A DNA stretch of 64,000 nucleotides from Diplonema papillatum (GCA_030068145.1 JAPJBO010000124.1:124001-188000); one strand, 5' to 3'. Counted from the first letter of the stretch, positions 46,851 to 58,492 are shown. Made by a program: numbers and translations. The notes: generated by a model from the sequence alone, not told the origin.

Positions 46851-49800
46851 CTAACTGCTCGATCTTTGGAATAGAAGGAAATGAATTAGTGCACTATGGT
46901 AAGGCAATGCTGACAGTCGTCCGCTCGGCACCTTTCCCTCCCACCCGAACGTCCCTCCCTCCTCTTTCTCCAACACATCGAATGGGTCTCTCGATGCTCG
47001 ATCTCTAGAATCGCACAGCTGCCGGAAAATCGGACCTCCACACGCGGACGACAAACTTGAGGAAAATACAAACCTGGGCGGCGGGTTTCCTGAAGGCATC
47101 ACGAAAGTGATTTCTCGGTTCTCAAGGTCGACCTGCAGGTGTTACGTTGAATGTTCGAAACGACTCAAAAAAGGGGCGGAAGCGAGAAAAAGGAAAAAAA
47201 AATGGCTGCAAGTTCACTTCGTTCTTCACTGCAGGCACAGCATGCAAGAACTCGCCACTGCCGACGGCCGCCTAGGTAGGGCAGCTCACAGTGCTCGTGT
47301 TGCTTGGCTTCCAATATTCGTGCCATCGCAGGACGGGGAAGCATCCAGCGGGGGGAAACTCTGAAGCACCAGCAAAGCCGCCTTACTCGTTCGTTGTCGA
47401 CAGCTCAGCATGCTCTGCAAAGTGCAAAGCGAATCGCTGCCTGAACAAACATGACATAATACCTTTAGCACGACGCCAATGCCGGCGATGTTGGCGTGCG
47501 GGATCTCCTCGGGTATGGACGCATGGGAAACGGCAACGATGGCGAGATGATGCGACGTGTCTGGTTCCACGCGAGCGATCTGCAGGTAGTCGGGGACCTT
47601 GCTCGTGGTTTGCTGGTCCTTGCCGACCCCGACCTGATAGAAGAGCACCTCGGACATGGGAATGACCATTTTGACGGCGTGCAGCGGCGCCCGGACGCCG
47701 CGGAAGTAGTCCGCGACGCGCTCCCCGCGCTGCTGCTTGCGGAAGTTCGACGGCCGCGAGACAGCGGCCGTCTGCTTCGGCAGCACGCGGACTTGGGCCT
47801 GCTCCCCGTACCGCGACTGGAGGGCTTCGCCGAGCTGGTGGTCGTCGCCCGCTATCAAAATGGTGTCGATGTCGAACGCCTCGATGATCAGCTTCAAAGC
47901 TGTCAGCCCGAGCCCGTTGGTCCACCCCATCGTGTTGACGACCAACCCGCCCACTTTGAACTGCGGACGGTTTTCGGCGTTCGCTCGGATGCACGCCGCT
48001 GACTGTGTGGTGGTTTCGCGTTTTCATCCATCCCGATGGGGATGGAGTACGGGTTTTAGAGCTAAGGTTTTTTTGATGGTTTTTCTAACTAACGCTCAGC
48101 GGCGATTCTTCTCGGCAGCTGTATTTTCTTGTTTGCCATTTCCAGAGCTTAAAAGAACTCCCCTCCCGTCGAAAAGAACTTTAGGGTTTTGCACTGTCAA
48201 GATGCGTACCGTGGGGCAAGAAGGAACCCCTCCCAATGCCCGCTGGTAAAAAGGCTCCTACACTGAGTAGTGCCTGATGGCTCAGGTCAAGGGCGTTCTG
48301 CACTGGGGCACGCTTTCGGGTAATAGTGGCTGCCAAATAATCGGTGGGGGCACGACCGAGAGCAAGTGAGTAGCTTCGCGTGCGGGGTAACACGAGGGAG
48401 ATACAATTACGAAAGGTTCAACTTTCGTGGGATGAAGACCATGGAGAAGGCAAACCCACGCTGTTTGCACTTTCGCCAGACAGTTCCCGCCACGCCATGG
48501 GTTGGATTGTTCACTCATCAGGGAACGTGAGGTGCGTGCTGACCGTCGTGAGACAGGTTGCGGTTACCCTACTGATGGAGAGAGAGAGAGAGAGAGCCCA
48601 TCGGGCCAGCGCATTCCGACGGCGATACGGGGAAGTACGAGAGGAACTCAGGTGCCCTGCACGATAAACGCGAACTTTAACACATACATGGGTAATGTCG
48701 AGAGGCGGAATGCGAGGCCAACAACATCGTGTCAGAAAAGACCAAAATGTGTGATCATAAAAGTCGTTCATCGAGATTCCTAATGTCTTTGAATCATCAT
48801 ACAGACGGCTCGGATAGAGAGCTATTGGAGGCCGAGCAGGATGGATGACAACGACCCTAAACACGTGTGTGGTGAACTTACCTTCCAGTGTCGAGAGGCA
48901 GTAACACCGTGTCAGAAAGACCAAAACGTGTGATCATGAAAATCTTTCATCGAGATTCCTAATGTCTTTGAATCATCATGCAAAGATGGCTCGGGTCGAG
49001 AGCATATTGAAGGCTGGATAGGATGGAGAATGCCTCCTGACACACGCGCCTGGGTGGTGCAAAACTACCTTCGAGTATCGAGGCCAGCAACAGCAACACC
49101 GTGTCAGAAAAGACCATAATAATGTGTGATCATAAGAGTCGTTCATCGAGATTCCTAATGTCTTTGAATCATCATACAAGAGATGGCTTGGATCGAGAGC
49201 TATTGGAGGCTGGACAGAGCTGAAAATGACCCGAAGACGCGCATGAGTGGTGCAAAACTGCCTTCCAGTGTCGAGGTGGGGTATGCGAGGCCAGCAACAG
49301 TGACACCGTGTCAGGAAAGACCAAAACGTGTGATCATAAAAGTCGTTCATCGAGATTCCTAATGTCTTTGAATCATCATACACGATGGCTCTGGTCAAAA
49401 GCTGTTGGGATGAATAATGACCCCAAACACGCGCATGAATGATGCGAAACTATCTTCGAGTGTCCAGCGGCGGTATGCGATGCGCAACAATAATACCGTG
49501 TCAGAAAAGACCAAAATGTGTGATCATAAAAGTCGTTCATCGAGATTCCTAATGTCTTTGAATCATCATGCAAAAGGTCGGTTAAAGAACTTCTGGTGGC
49601 TGAACCGAAGGCATAATGACCTCAAACATGCATGGGTGGTGCAAAAGTGCCCTCGAGAGTGGCATGTGAGGCCAGCAACGGTACCATGTCAGGAAAGACC
49701 AATATGTGTGATCATAAAAGTCGTTCATCGAGATTCCTAATGTCTTTGAATCATCATGCAAAAGATGGCTCGGATCGAGAGATATTGGAGGCCGAACATA

Positions 49801-51311
49801 ACGGATGACGACACCAAACACGCGCATGGGTCTCAAGCGTCGAGGTATGCGGCCAGCACCAGTAACACCCTGTCAGTAAAGACCAAATGTGTGATCATGA
49901 AAGTCGTTCATCGAGATTCCTACTGTCTTTGAATCATCATAAAAAGATGGCTCGGATAGAGAGATATTGGAGGCCGAACATAACGGATGACGACACCAAA
50001 CACGCGCATGGGTCTCAAGCGTCGAGGTATGCGAGGCCAGCACCAGTAACACCGTGTCAGGAAAGACCAAAATGTGTGATCATAAATTCGTTCATCGAGA
50101 TTCCTAAGTGTCTTTGAATCATCATGCAAAAGGCGGCTCGGTTAGAGGCTATCGCATGGTGGTGCGAAACTACCGTCCAGTGTCGAGAGGCGGTATACGA
50201 GGCCAGCAACAGTAACACCGTGTCAGAAAAGACCAAAATGTGTGATCATGGAAGTCGTTCATCGAGATTCCTAATGTCTTTGAATCATCATGCAAAAGGT
50301 GGCGGATCGAGGGATACTGGAGGCTGAACAGGTGAAGCATGGCTCCTAACACATAGTAGAACCGGGGGACGGAATATCTGCTTATTACTTTGTTTGAACG
50401 CATCAACGGGCTGTCAACAAGACGGGAACACTAAAAAACGGGAGGAGAAAAAGGAGCCATACTTGCTTGCACAAATGATGATATTTGCCGACGTTCTGAC
50501 TGGTCAGGGTAACGTCGCCAAAGAAGAAGGTGAGTGGCAGAAGCAGCGTGAAACCCTCTTCAATGTCCACTTGCTTCCCTGTGTGTAGCGTTAATTGAGT
50601 GCGGTTTACGGCGTTGTGTTTGCCATGATTCGTTCGCGTTCCGTTCGACCGGCGCACATTATCACGAGCGCGTAAACGCACGATTGCAAGCGTAGGTTTA
50701 GGCTGGAGTGTGATGAGATGATTCATCGTGTATTAAGCATCTTCCGTTGCTCTGACTAAACTTTGTAAAATGCACGACAACTTGGGTGGCAAAAGAAACG
50801 ACATACCTTCCATGAAAACGGAGGCGATCGTCCCCGGCACAGTAATACCGTTCTGGCCAAGGTCTGCATCGGTGTACGTAATAGCGTGGCCTTCGTTGAT
50901 GGCGCTGTTGATGATGTACTTGCACAAAGTCGACTTCCCCGTGTCGACGCTGCCGCAGACGAGGATGCGGGGGCCGAAGGTTTGCCCCTGCGCCGCATCA
51001 CGGCGCTGCTTGTTGAGGTCGGACAGGAGCTCTTGGTACTGGATCCCGGACCACAGCCGCTCTTGGACCTCCTTCGCGTTGACCAGTTCCACGCGGCAGC
51101 TGTCACGGGGAGCCGACAGGGCGGCCTTCGTCCCGGCGGGGAACTGGTACACGCGTTCCCTCTCGAGCGCAGTGCCGAAGCACTCGCAGTACCCTTCTAG
51201 CAGCCGCACGATGACCGCCGACTCTCGCGAGGCATCGCTTTCGAATTTTAGCTCGCGGCCTCTTTGGATGTAATGCTCGCGCGCCGCTGTCATGGCCCCT
51301 GGTTCGGTCAC
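46851..51311 (-). CDS. CLP1: Clp1-like polynucleotide 5'-hydroxyl kinase / cleavage factor subunit, five exons
   Basis: Clp1 acts in pre-mRNA 3'-end cleavage and, in many eukaryotes, tRNA splicing, as an ATP-binding RNA 5'-kinase in the nucleus. Exons: 51311-50807, 50578-50463, 48002-47463, 47132-47074 and 46893-46851. They join in phase (1, 0, 0, 2) to 1,263 nt, giving 420 residues, close to human CLP1 at about 425. The P-loop GSVDTGKST is at 120-128, followed by DADLGQNGITVPGT. Exon 2 gives VDIEEGFTLLLPLTFFFG, and exon 3 gives GGLVVNTMGW and RGERVADYFRG, all at the family's expected places. Donors are gtatgt, gtatgg, gtatta and gtttgt. The last exon (14 codons) is the least certain. Intron 2 (50462-48003) hosts the box C/D-like array. 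Alternative start: Met7. Confidence 0.9.
48501..48655 (+). pseudogene. LSU rRNA fragment
   Basis: Plus-strand match to the LSU 3' region: GGATTGTTCACTCATCAGGG, GACCGTCGTGAGACAGGTT, TACCCTACTGATGGAGAG, CCCATCGGGCCAGCGCATTC, AGTACGAGAGGAACTCAGG. It is a close relative of the minus-strand fragment at 6340-7115 but only ~155 bp, with a GA-repeat expansion. It lies in Clp1 intron 2, antisense to the gene, just beyond the box C/D-like array. Confidence 0.75.
48729..50291 (-). ncRNA. tandem array of nine box C/D snoRNA-like units in Clp1 intron 2
   Basis: Nine units at 166-207-bp spacing share a ~72-nt core at 48729-48800, 48909-48979, 49101-49175, 49308-49379, 49498-49569, 49687-49757, 49870-49940, 50054-50125 and 50220-50291. 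Read on the minus strand, the sense of the host gene, each core starts with a box C-like ATGATGA and ends with box D CTGA. Between them is an internal box C'-like TCGATGA. The core is almost invariant while the ~110-nt linkers have indels and substitutions. Length, box order and intronic sense position fit box C/D snoRNAs. The sequence before box D (CACATTTTGGTCTTTT) would be the guide, with a possible second guide before the internal box. D' is not canonical and terminal-stem pairing is weak except in the 49308 unit (CGTG/CACG). The rRNA target was not identified. Confidence 0.5.
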
Positions 51312-53717
51312 CCTCTGAGCGGCAAGCCTGCCACCCCCTCCACCCCCTCCTGCGCATTTGCAACTTTACGACGTGTGCAGTGCTAGTGGCTGGTGATAGC
51401 ATACGACACACCGTACTCCCCATGTACTCGTAGGACTACGCTGCTAGTGGATAGTGCTAGTGACCGTAGCTGTGTGCCACATGCTATACCATCCTACAGC
51501 CCGCAGAGGACACTACGTAGTGCTAGTGGCTGATCGCCTGCCACATACCACCCACCGTAGTGTGTGCAGTACATGCTACCGCATGAACAACCTGGGGCCC
51601 GAGAAGGGTATCATACAAAAAGCTCGCCAACACAACCTGCCTCGCCCAAAGCCTTGCGCAATTCGACGCACGAAATGACACGAAGCCTCCGGCTCGGTAC
51701 TGCCCACTTGAGAGCTCTTGGCAGTGCCGATAGGCCCACAGCAAGAGACAAACCATCGTTGGGAGATCAGACAACCTTTCGCAATGCGCGACTGCCCGGA
51801 AAAGAAGCTGAACGAAGGAAGTCGTCGTGGAGGTACGAGAAGAGGTGCCACTGGAGCCCCGCCGTAGAAAGCCGTAGAGACCCCTGCGAGACAGAGAACC
51901 GTTCGAACAAGAGATTTATCGCAGTCCGGTGTACCGAAGTCCCGTAACTGTACAGAAGTTCATGCACAGCCTAATATTTAGAGTCGTCTTTGAATCAACT
52001 GTTCAATCCGACAAAAGTGCTGTGAAAGGACTGACGCAGCACAGCTGAGATTGGGCAAGTTCTCCAACCGCCACGCATGAAAAATAGACAGTGCTTTCTC
52101 TCGCGGTAGTTCTCAGTTTGCTACTCGTTCCAGTTGGCACAAAAGTCGTCGGTGCTAGCAACAACCCAGAAGAAGACGAATGGTAAAAATGGGGAGGAGA
52201 AAAAGAAGGACAAAAAAAAAATGAAAGAAACAGACCGAGCTGGCTTTTTCCAAAAAAAAAAAAAAAAAAAAAAACAGGTGGGCTAGGACCCCGGGGCGGG
52301 TTGGCGCGTCCTTTTTAGCGTTTTTTATTGTGGTTTGGTGTTTTAGGGTCTCCGGTTGACCATTGAGTCTATGAGGCGGGTAGTACGTAGGTATGATTTT
52401 GCACTTTAACTACGGCTAGCCAAGTTTGTAAGTGTTGCGACCGACACCAAGAAGAAATTCGCTTTGAAACTAGTCTTAGGCCCCACGCGCGCGATGTGTT
52501 TCTGACAATCCCAGAAGAACGAGCAATTGGAGAGCTGGCACGGAGCATATACTTGGTATCGGAAGGTAGGGGCAAGGTCAGGTCAACCTTGTGCTAGCTT
52601 CGTTTAACCGGGAATCCAAGAATCGGGGCTTTCCCCGGATCCTCGCTTTCGTTTCTTCAACTCACAATGCGAGACGAAGAGACGCTTAGAGTGCGCGGAC
52701 CGTCTCTTCGGGGAGTTGACGGAAGAGTGCCTCCGTTGACATGACCTCGCACAGCCCACGACTCCCTCTGACGCAAGTCCAGAAACCTTTGTTTTGAAGA
52801 CTAATTTCCACACAAAAGGACGCCGCTGCACGCACCCCCGGACGTAGAAAAAGCTGGAGACCTTTAGAATATATAGGGCGACTTCGGCAGACAGGAAAAG
52901 GGGGGGAGAAAGCAACAAAACGAAGGAGGCAAGAGAAAAAAAAAGAATGTTTGGGATTGCGAGTTTTGGGACGGGGAACGGAGACTCAAAAGAAGGAGAA
53001 AAAAGAAATGTGAGTTGAGGGAGAGGAGCAAGGCAAGTGTGTCGTGGGGGAGGGAGGAGGTAGGAGGGTGGTGGCTACGCCCGCGGCAGCGAGCAGACGG
53101 CAACTATTTGGAACAAAGGTGCGCAAGTCGCGAAAAGGGGGCGGAGAAAAAAGGCGCGCAGGCGTGGTGGACAAAGCTCTGCCATGCCACTCAGGGGGGG
53201 CTATTACCCCCTCTGAGCCGGTCCACTCTGGGCTGATGCACTGCTGCAGTTCACTGAGGGAATTGGCACATCAGAATTGTCATCATTGCTCGTCGAAAGC
53301 AGTCACAGACTGTGACAGACTACAATCGTTGAGGTTAGAATGCAGAATCGATGACTTGTCATTGGTCACCAGGTGACTACCTGATTTGATCCTACTGTGT
53401 CGTGCATCTGGCGGCTGCCCTCATTCGACTACAATTGCCTGTGATAGCCTACGATGGTCTACGATAGCCTGTGCTAGCCTGTGATAGACTGCTCATAGAC
53501 TGTGATAGACAGCAGCAGGCAGTTCGATGTCACTTCCAGAAAATAGCCCCTCCCCCAGATATCGGGGCACCCTTGGCCGTTCGAAAGTTTCCTTAAGAAC
53601 TTAGAAATCGACCCATCACACATCCAGATGTGCGTGGCATCCTAATGTTAGGTGCGAAGGTTGAAGATTGATACCGGACTGTAAAGTGAACACGGTTACA
53701 TTGTTGGTCGGGCGGGA
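51312..53717. other. intergenic region upstream of Clp1, no supported gene
   Basis: Includes the presumed Clp1 promoter, repeated tagtgctagtggct motifs (51385-51535), an A-run at 52253-52274, a family B piece at 52326-52382 and family G pieces at 53280-53550. No recognisable coding exon. Confidence 0.4.
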
Positions 53718-54119
53718 TCACAGGCTGAGGAGCTTGGTCAGGTATACGGTGAGGTTTCCACGGCTGGCCGAGAGCTCGTCGACGGCGGCATCGTCCTCCA
53801 TTGAGAAGCCCATGTTCTCGAGGTTGCGGATTTCGTTCGCGTACAGAGCCCGCGGTTGCACGACGGGGGTTTCTGTCTTCCTCTCTTCAACGCCGCCTTC
53901 TGGCTGCGCCACCTCTTCCGGTTGTGCCACCTGTGCTTCCGGCTGTGCTACCTGTTCTTCCTCCGGCTGTGCCATCTGTTCTTCCGGCTGCGCCACCTGT
54001 GCCGCTTCTTCTTCCGGCTTCTGCTCCGCGGTTCCCATGTCCACGTTGAGAACTTCCGGAACCGCAGCCTCCGGGTTGGCTACCTCTGGAACAGTTTCCT
54101 GCAGTTGTGGTACCAGTTT
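53718..54119 (-). CDS. last exon of a protein with C-terminal UBA-like domain
   Basis: 133 codons ending in a stop. The acceptor is ctctaaaaag|AAACTGG (phase 0), supplied by the end of a family B repeat. The exon encodes a Pro/Glu/Ala/Val-rich linker with a repeated VAQPEE motif (about six units). It ends in ANEIRNLENMGFSMEDDAAV and DELSASRGNLTVYLTKLLSL, a three-helix UBA-like module (MGF loop and GNL motif), which would bind ubiquitin. This arrangement is seen in ubiquitin-binding adaptors, but no exact family is clear. It may be the end of the gene whose exons lie at 58957-58493 and 63292-63173, since the phases agree. Confidence 0.65.
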   Translation of the reverse strand, partial: KLVPQLQETVPEVANPEAAVPEVLNVDMGTAEQKPEEEAAQVAQPEEQMAQPEEEQVAQPEAQVAQPEEVAQPEGGVEERKTETPVVQPRALYANEIRNLENMGFSMEDDAAVDELSASRGNLTVYLTKLLSL

Positions 54120-54488
54120 CTTTTTAGAGTTAAAGTTCGCTCGAAATTCCGGGGGTTTAGGGTCTCCGTGTGACCGTTGATAAATGGGTTCTCTTAGTAG
54201 TTTTTGTCTTAATAGTACACTCTGTGCTGACGGGAACATTTCCGGAACAACGCTTGCACATGAACGAGATGCGTAGGTTTGTTTTATTATTTTACTGGTT
54301 AGTTGTCGACAACTTGTTTTGTGTTGAGGTGTCATTCAGATGTAATAAAGCCGCCCACGTCAAATTGATAGAGAAAAAACGAAGCCAATACGTTGAAGAC
54401 AACCCGCAAGATTGTTAGTACTAAAAAAAGGGGGGATTTGGATAGGGATTTGGATAGGATTGCGGCTCGTAACCGGGGGGGGAAACTT

Positions 54489-54790
54489 AATGTTTAGGCA
54501 GAACACTGCCTCGCATGCATGTTTGATGCTAGCATCAAGTCTTCGTCGAAGAAAGTGTAAAATAATATAGCGGAAAGGGACAAGGGTCGCGAGAGTGTAA
54601 GACTCCGCAGCCCAATCCAATGCTTATCGCATCCTTTCTTCGTTTGTTTGTGCGTGCCGGTTGATCGTTTTCCCACTTGTATTTACCCTGTGTATTCAGG
54701 TAAGGAATTCTGACCAACCACCAAAACACGCTGCCTACGTCTTTTTAGCCTGCACAATACATTGAAGGGCAACCCACAAGATTGTTAGCA
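54489..54790. repeat. dispersed repeat families D and K
   Basis: 54489-54545 is family D (aatgtttaggcagaacactg, gatgctagcatcaagtcttc); related copies are at 37875-37945, 30737-30770 and 34548-34590. 54648-54790 is family K. Confidence 0.6.
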
Positions 54791-54936
54791 GGGTTTTTTC
54801 TGGGGTGGGCTGGAGTGGGGATTTTCCCCACTCCAGATTCTTGGCGAAAATCTGAGTGGGCTGGAGTGGGGTTTTTTTTTTCTGTTCATAGCAGCAGGGG
54901 TTTTTCCACTCACCAGTTTCGGGCCAAACCCGTGGT

Positions 54937-57018
54937 CATAGATGGCCGGTTGATAACGTTATATAACGTTATATAACGTTATAACGGTGATAACGTTATA
55001 TAACGTTATATAACGTTATATAACGGTCGAAAACGCAAAATAACGGAAAAAATAACGCAAATAACGGTTTTTAGAATTTTTCCGATTTTGGCCATGTTTC
55101 CAGATTTTTGTCATTTTTTCCTCATTTTGGTCCATTTCGGCCATTTTTTCCGATTTTGGCCATTTTTGCCAGATTTTGGTCAATCTTAGCCAATTTTTCC
55201 AGACTTTTGCCGATTTTTTCAGGTTTCGGCCATTTTTGCCGATTTTTCAAGATTTTGGACAATTTTGAGATTTTGGCCACTCTGGCCGATTTATCCAGAT
55301 CAGTCAATTTCGGCCATTTTTTCCGATTTTTCCAGATTTCCCGATTTTCCAGATTTTGGTCAATTTCGGCCATTTTTGCCAATTTTTCCAGACTTTTGCC
55401 GATTTTTGGATCCCGGTCACAAAAACTGTTCGGAAACAAACCCTGGTCCGAAAAGAATTCGTAGTAACCGGTCCTCAGGGGTCCGTATAGCCCCTCCCCA
55501 GAGCTTTTTCTCTTTTACTTATTTTCTTGCGGACTTCCACCCAAGCGCGACAAACGCGATCCTTCCGGATTCACATGACTCTTTCACTGTGCGATGTTGT
55601 TCTTGGGATGTGGATGTCTGCAGTTTTGGGTTTCCGGCGCGTGTCCCTCAGTCGGTGGCCCGTAACGGTCGTTTGCAGTGTCCTTCGTGAGGCAGCAGAT
55701 GTCACCAGCATGATCCGGCCACTGGAGTCCAACTTGTCCAAGCTTGTCCACTCGGCAGACCGTTGCGTACTATGCCAGTCAGACAAGGTCCCAGTACCAA
55801 ATATGGGTGCATGATGAGCACGAGACATGCAAAGTCGAGCAGTCACAGCTGGCGCTTCCCGTAGAACCCAGCCAGCCCGGGGTCGGTTTTCTTGATCCGG
55901 TCGATGAATCGTTGTTCCGGGCTCTTACTTGGTGGTTTCGTGACAGGGAGAACGCTGGGGCCAGTCAATGCCAGGTCGCGGGACAAGGCCTCGACGCGCA
56001 GCGTTTCCGCCACCTTCTTCCTTCCGCGTCGCGCCTTTGCAACCGAGGCGCTGCTGCTGCTGCTGTTGCTATCCGTACTTTCGGCGCGAGGCCGTTTGCG
56101 CTGTGTACCTGGGGTCTTCGGCTGAGCTTTCGGCTGAGCTTTAGGTTGAACCTTCGGCTTCGGCTGGACCTTCGGGGAGCTTTTCGCAGGCATAGTCGAT
56201 ATTCCCTTTGGAAAGACTAGTGTGGCTGAAATCGAAGCGGGTGGGGCGGTACACGTGTTTTTGTGTTTCCGACGATCCCGAATGGGTGTACAGATTGGTG
56301 TCTTTCGACCTTTTTTTTTTTCCGCGCACGGACTGCCTGTTCGAGCTTGTGCGGGTTTAAGAAACTCAGACAAGAATAGCTCTGGTGAGGGGCAGGGCAT
56401 AAATGACCAAAACCCTGGAAAAATCGGCAAAAACGGCCAAAATGGGCAAAGTCTGGAAAACATGGCAAAACTGGCCAAAAATGACCAAAACCTGGAAAAA
56501 TCGGCAAAAATAGCCAAATTTTTGAAAAACATGGCAAAAATGGCCAATCCTGGCCAAATCGGTAAAAACGGCCAAAATGGGCCAAAATCTGGAAAACACG
56601 GCAAAACTGGTCAACATTGACCAAAATCTGGAAAAATTGGCAAAAATAACCAAAATTGGCCAAAATCTGGAAAATGTGGCAAAAATGGCCAAAAATGACC
56701 AAAATCTGGAGGACAGTGTGACCTCCCATGGATTGGTAAAAAACCGTTATATAACGTTATATAACGTTATATAACGTTATTATAACGTTATATAACGTTA
56801 TTATAACGTTATATAACGTTATTATACCGTTATTATAACGTTATATAACGTTATATAACGTTATAACGGTCAAATAACGTTATTTTTCGACCAAAAATGG
56901 CAAATAACGGTTTTATAACGGTCAATAACGGTTTTTCTGGATTTAGGGGGGGGGTAACAAATAACTCCGGGAATAACGTTATATAACGTTATATAACGTT
57001 ATATAACGGCCATCTATG
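54937..57018. mobile_element. 2,082-bp TIR transposon with ATAACGTTAT palindrome arms
   Basis: Terminal inverted repeats begin CATAGATGGCC on the left and end GGCCATCTATG on the right. Both sides carry a perfect 6-bp direct repeat CGTGGT (54931-54936; 57019-57024). Inside each end is an array of TATAACGT palindromic units (about 54955-55060 and 56745-57005). Next come ~330-bp arms of a ~30-bp repeat, ggccatttttgcc-gattttTCC on the left (55070-55420) and its inverse on the right (56395-56720). The centre encodes one basic 116-residue protein (55843-56193). No known transposase is visible, so it is either non-autonomous or of an unrecognised type. Confidence 0.8.
55843..56193 (-). CDS. basic 116-residue protein inside the palindrome-armed transposon
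   Basis: Starts MPAKSSPKVQPKPKVQPKAQ, with Lys/Pro/Gln repeats and a nuclear-localisation-like KARRGRKK after a Ser-rich run. The C-terminal third is less repetitive (SPEQRFIDRIKKTDPGLAGF). It is the only GC-rich, codon-biased frame in the element. No catalytic domain is visible; it could be a DNA-binding accessory protein, a captured host fragment or part of a spliced gene. Minus strand. Confidence 0.5.
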   Translation of the reverse strand: MPAKSSPKVQPKPKVQPKAQPKAQPKTPGTQRKRPRAESTDSNSSSSSASVAKARRGRKKVAETLRVEALSRDLALTGPSVLPVTKPPSKSPEQRFIDRIKKTDPGLAGFYGKRQL

Positions 57019-57169
57019 CGTGGTGAAAAAAAATTCACTCCGGCAGAAAAGTTTTTCTGCCGGTGTGGTGTGGTGTGGGTGCCAGTCGACACGTGCCTGT
57101 GTCTGTCTGTGTGTGGTACGCGTCGTTGACCTCGTAGCCCCATAAGCGGGGGTCCCTCTGGCCCACCAC

Positions 57170-57318
57170 CCCACCCACACTGTCCACCACAACCCGCGCC
57201 CTTACCACCCACAACCCACGCCCCGACCACACACAACACGCACCCACTCCACCACCAGCGCCCACCACCCACGCCCACCCACACTGTCCACCACAACCCG
57301 CGCCCTGACCACCTACAC
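57170..57318. repeat. C-rich two-copy repeat
   Basis: ccacccacactgtccaccac followed by aacccgcgccc occurs twice about 110 bp apart, in a strongly C/A-biased stretch. Simple sequence; no gene. Confidence 0.6.
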
Positions 57319-57333
57319 CCAGCAACGCAAAAT

Positions 57334-57418
57334 CCCTTTAGTGAAAAAAGTTTTTTCACCAAGCCCATTTTGGGAATTTTTTTTTTTTAGTGAATTTTTT
57401 TTTTTTTTCACTAAAGGG
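57334..57418. mobile_element. ~85-bp foldback (mini-MITE)
   Basis: Ends CCCTTTAGTGAAAAAA and TTTTTTCACTAAAGGG are perfect inverses enclosing A/T runs and a small inner hairpin (cccattttggg). No clear target duplication. Confidence 0.45.
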
Positions 57419-57687
57419 GAAAATCCCTGCATAGCAGCATCGCCAGAAAAGCTGCGACCCCACATCGCAACGCAATCGCTCCAGAAGTGCGAAAAAAGGG
57501 GCAGAAAAAAGAAGAGAAAGGAAGAAAGAAAAAAAGACGAGACAGGCAGGAAATGCAGCACGTGTTGACAACCAACGACGAGACCCACCTGAGTGAGTAC
57601 AGAACGAGCCCCTGTGCGGCGCCGACGAAAACGAGATGACACTGGAGGAGGTTCTCAACGGCTTCGTAATAGGTACCAGGAACCGGG

Positions 57688-57981
57688 ATGACAAGGCGGC
57701 AGAACGTGCAGTCTCCACGTGCAGTCTCCGCCATGCGGTTGGTCGCCACTTATCCCTCAGGGACGAGTGCTGTTGAGCGATCATTCAGTGTTCTCAAAGA
57801 CACCCTGGATCTTTTAAGGAACCGGCTCACGAGCGGACATTTGGATATGATCCTGCGCATCCGTATCGAGGGTCCACCAGAGCTTTCGATGGTCTTTTTG
57901 GAGAAGGTTGTTGACCGTTTTGTCGAGATGGTCCCGAGCCGTCGCCTAAACTTTGTGCAGGCGAAGGCCAATTCTGCATAG
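57688..57981 (+). pseudogene. hAT transposase C-terminal (dimerisation) remnant
   Basis: 97 codons ending in a stop. TSAVERSFSVLKDTLDLLRN followed by RLTSGHLDMILRIRIEGP matches the conserved hAT-family C-terminal dimerisation motif (A-x-ERxFS..RNRL..L). The catalytic core and N-terminal zinc finger are not found upstream, so this is a truncated relic. It may be linked to the hAT-like ends seen at 32587-34540, but the two are not contiguous. Confidence 0.7.
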
Positions 57982-58338
57982 TGGGATCTGTCCCAGGTTG
58001 TTCCACGACTATCATTCCTAAATGCAGCACCCGTTTTTTTGTCACACAACCCTCGTTCACTCCCTTCCTGCTGTGGCAACTGAACCCATGTGAAGACAAC
58101 GAACTAACCGGCCTTATAGGCACCAGGAGAACGTCGAACTAAGCTGCCTTGGGGGAAAAGCCCGCAGCCAGCACCACAAAGCGCAATTTGCGTGGATTGC
58201 TTGGCAATTCGGCTCTGAAAACGCGTCGAAAAGTTTCCCCACTCCAGCTCGAAAATTTGAAATCCTAGAAAAAAACCTGGTTAGTACTAAAACCGTACAC
58301 CGCGAGAGTAGGAGAAAGTAGAAAGGCAAACTAGAGTT

Positions 58339-58475
58339 TTCGTTGACCGCACTACCCTGAGCCCAAATCCTGGACGTGGTTTCAGGTGGCAAATTTGGCA
58401 AATGATCATGATCAGAAGGTCCTACTTGAGCGGTTCAGTTTCCTCACACATTGCATGTGGCTAAAAAAAAAAACG
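58339..58475. repeat. dispersed repeat family F, copy 2
   Basis: Nearly identical to 10877-11017. It begins ~17 bp inside the intron that follows the donor at 58492. Confidence 0.7.
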
Positions 58476-58492
58476 GGGGTGGACTGGCGTAC

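Noticed and set aside
48729..50291. Tandem units as spliced-leader RNA genes
   Set aside because: The minus-strand core contains CATTTTGG, as in dinoflagellate spliced leaders, but the rest of the 22-nt leader (CCGTAG..CTCAAG) is absent, as is a clear Sm-site layout. The C/D-box reading explains the conserved ends better.
48729..50291. Array as a CRISPR
   Set aside because: Repeats are ~72 nt, spacers are ~110 nt and related to each other, and the locus is a eukaryotic intron.
56366..56729. Phe/Leu/Trp-rich membrane-like ORFs in the transposon arms
   Set aside because: Produced by the ~30-bp ggcaaaaatggccaaaa repeats; the mirrored arm at 55108-55464 gives the same pattern.
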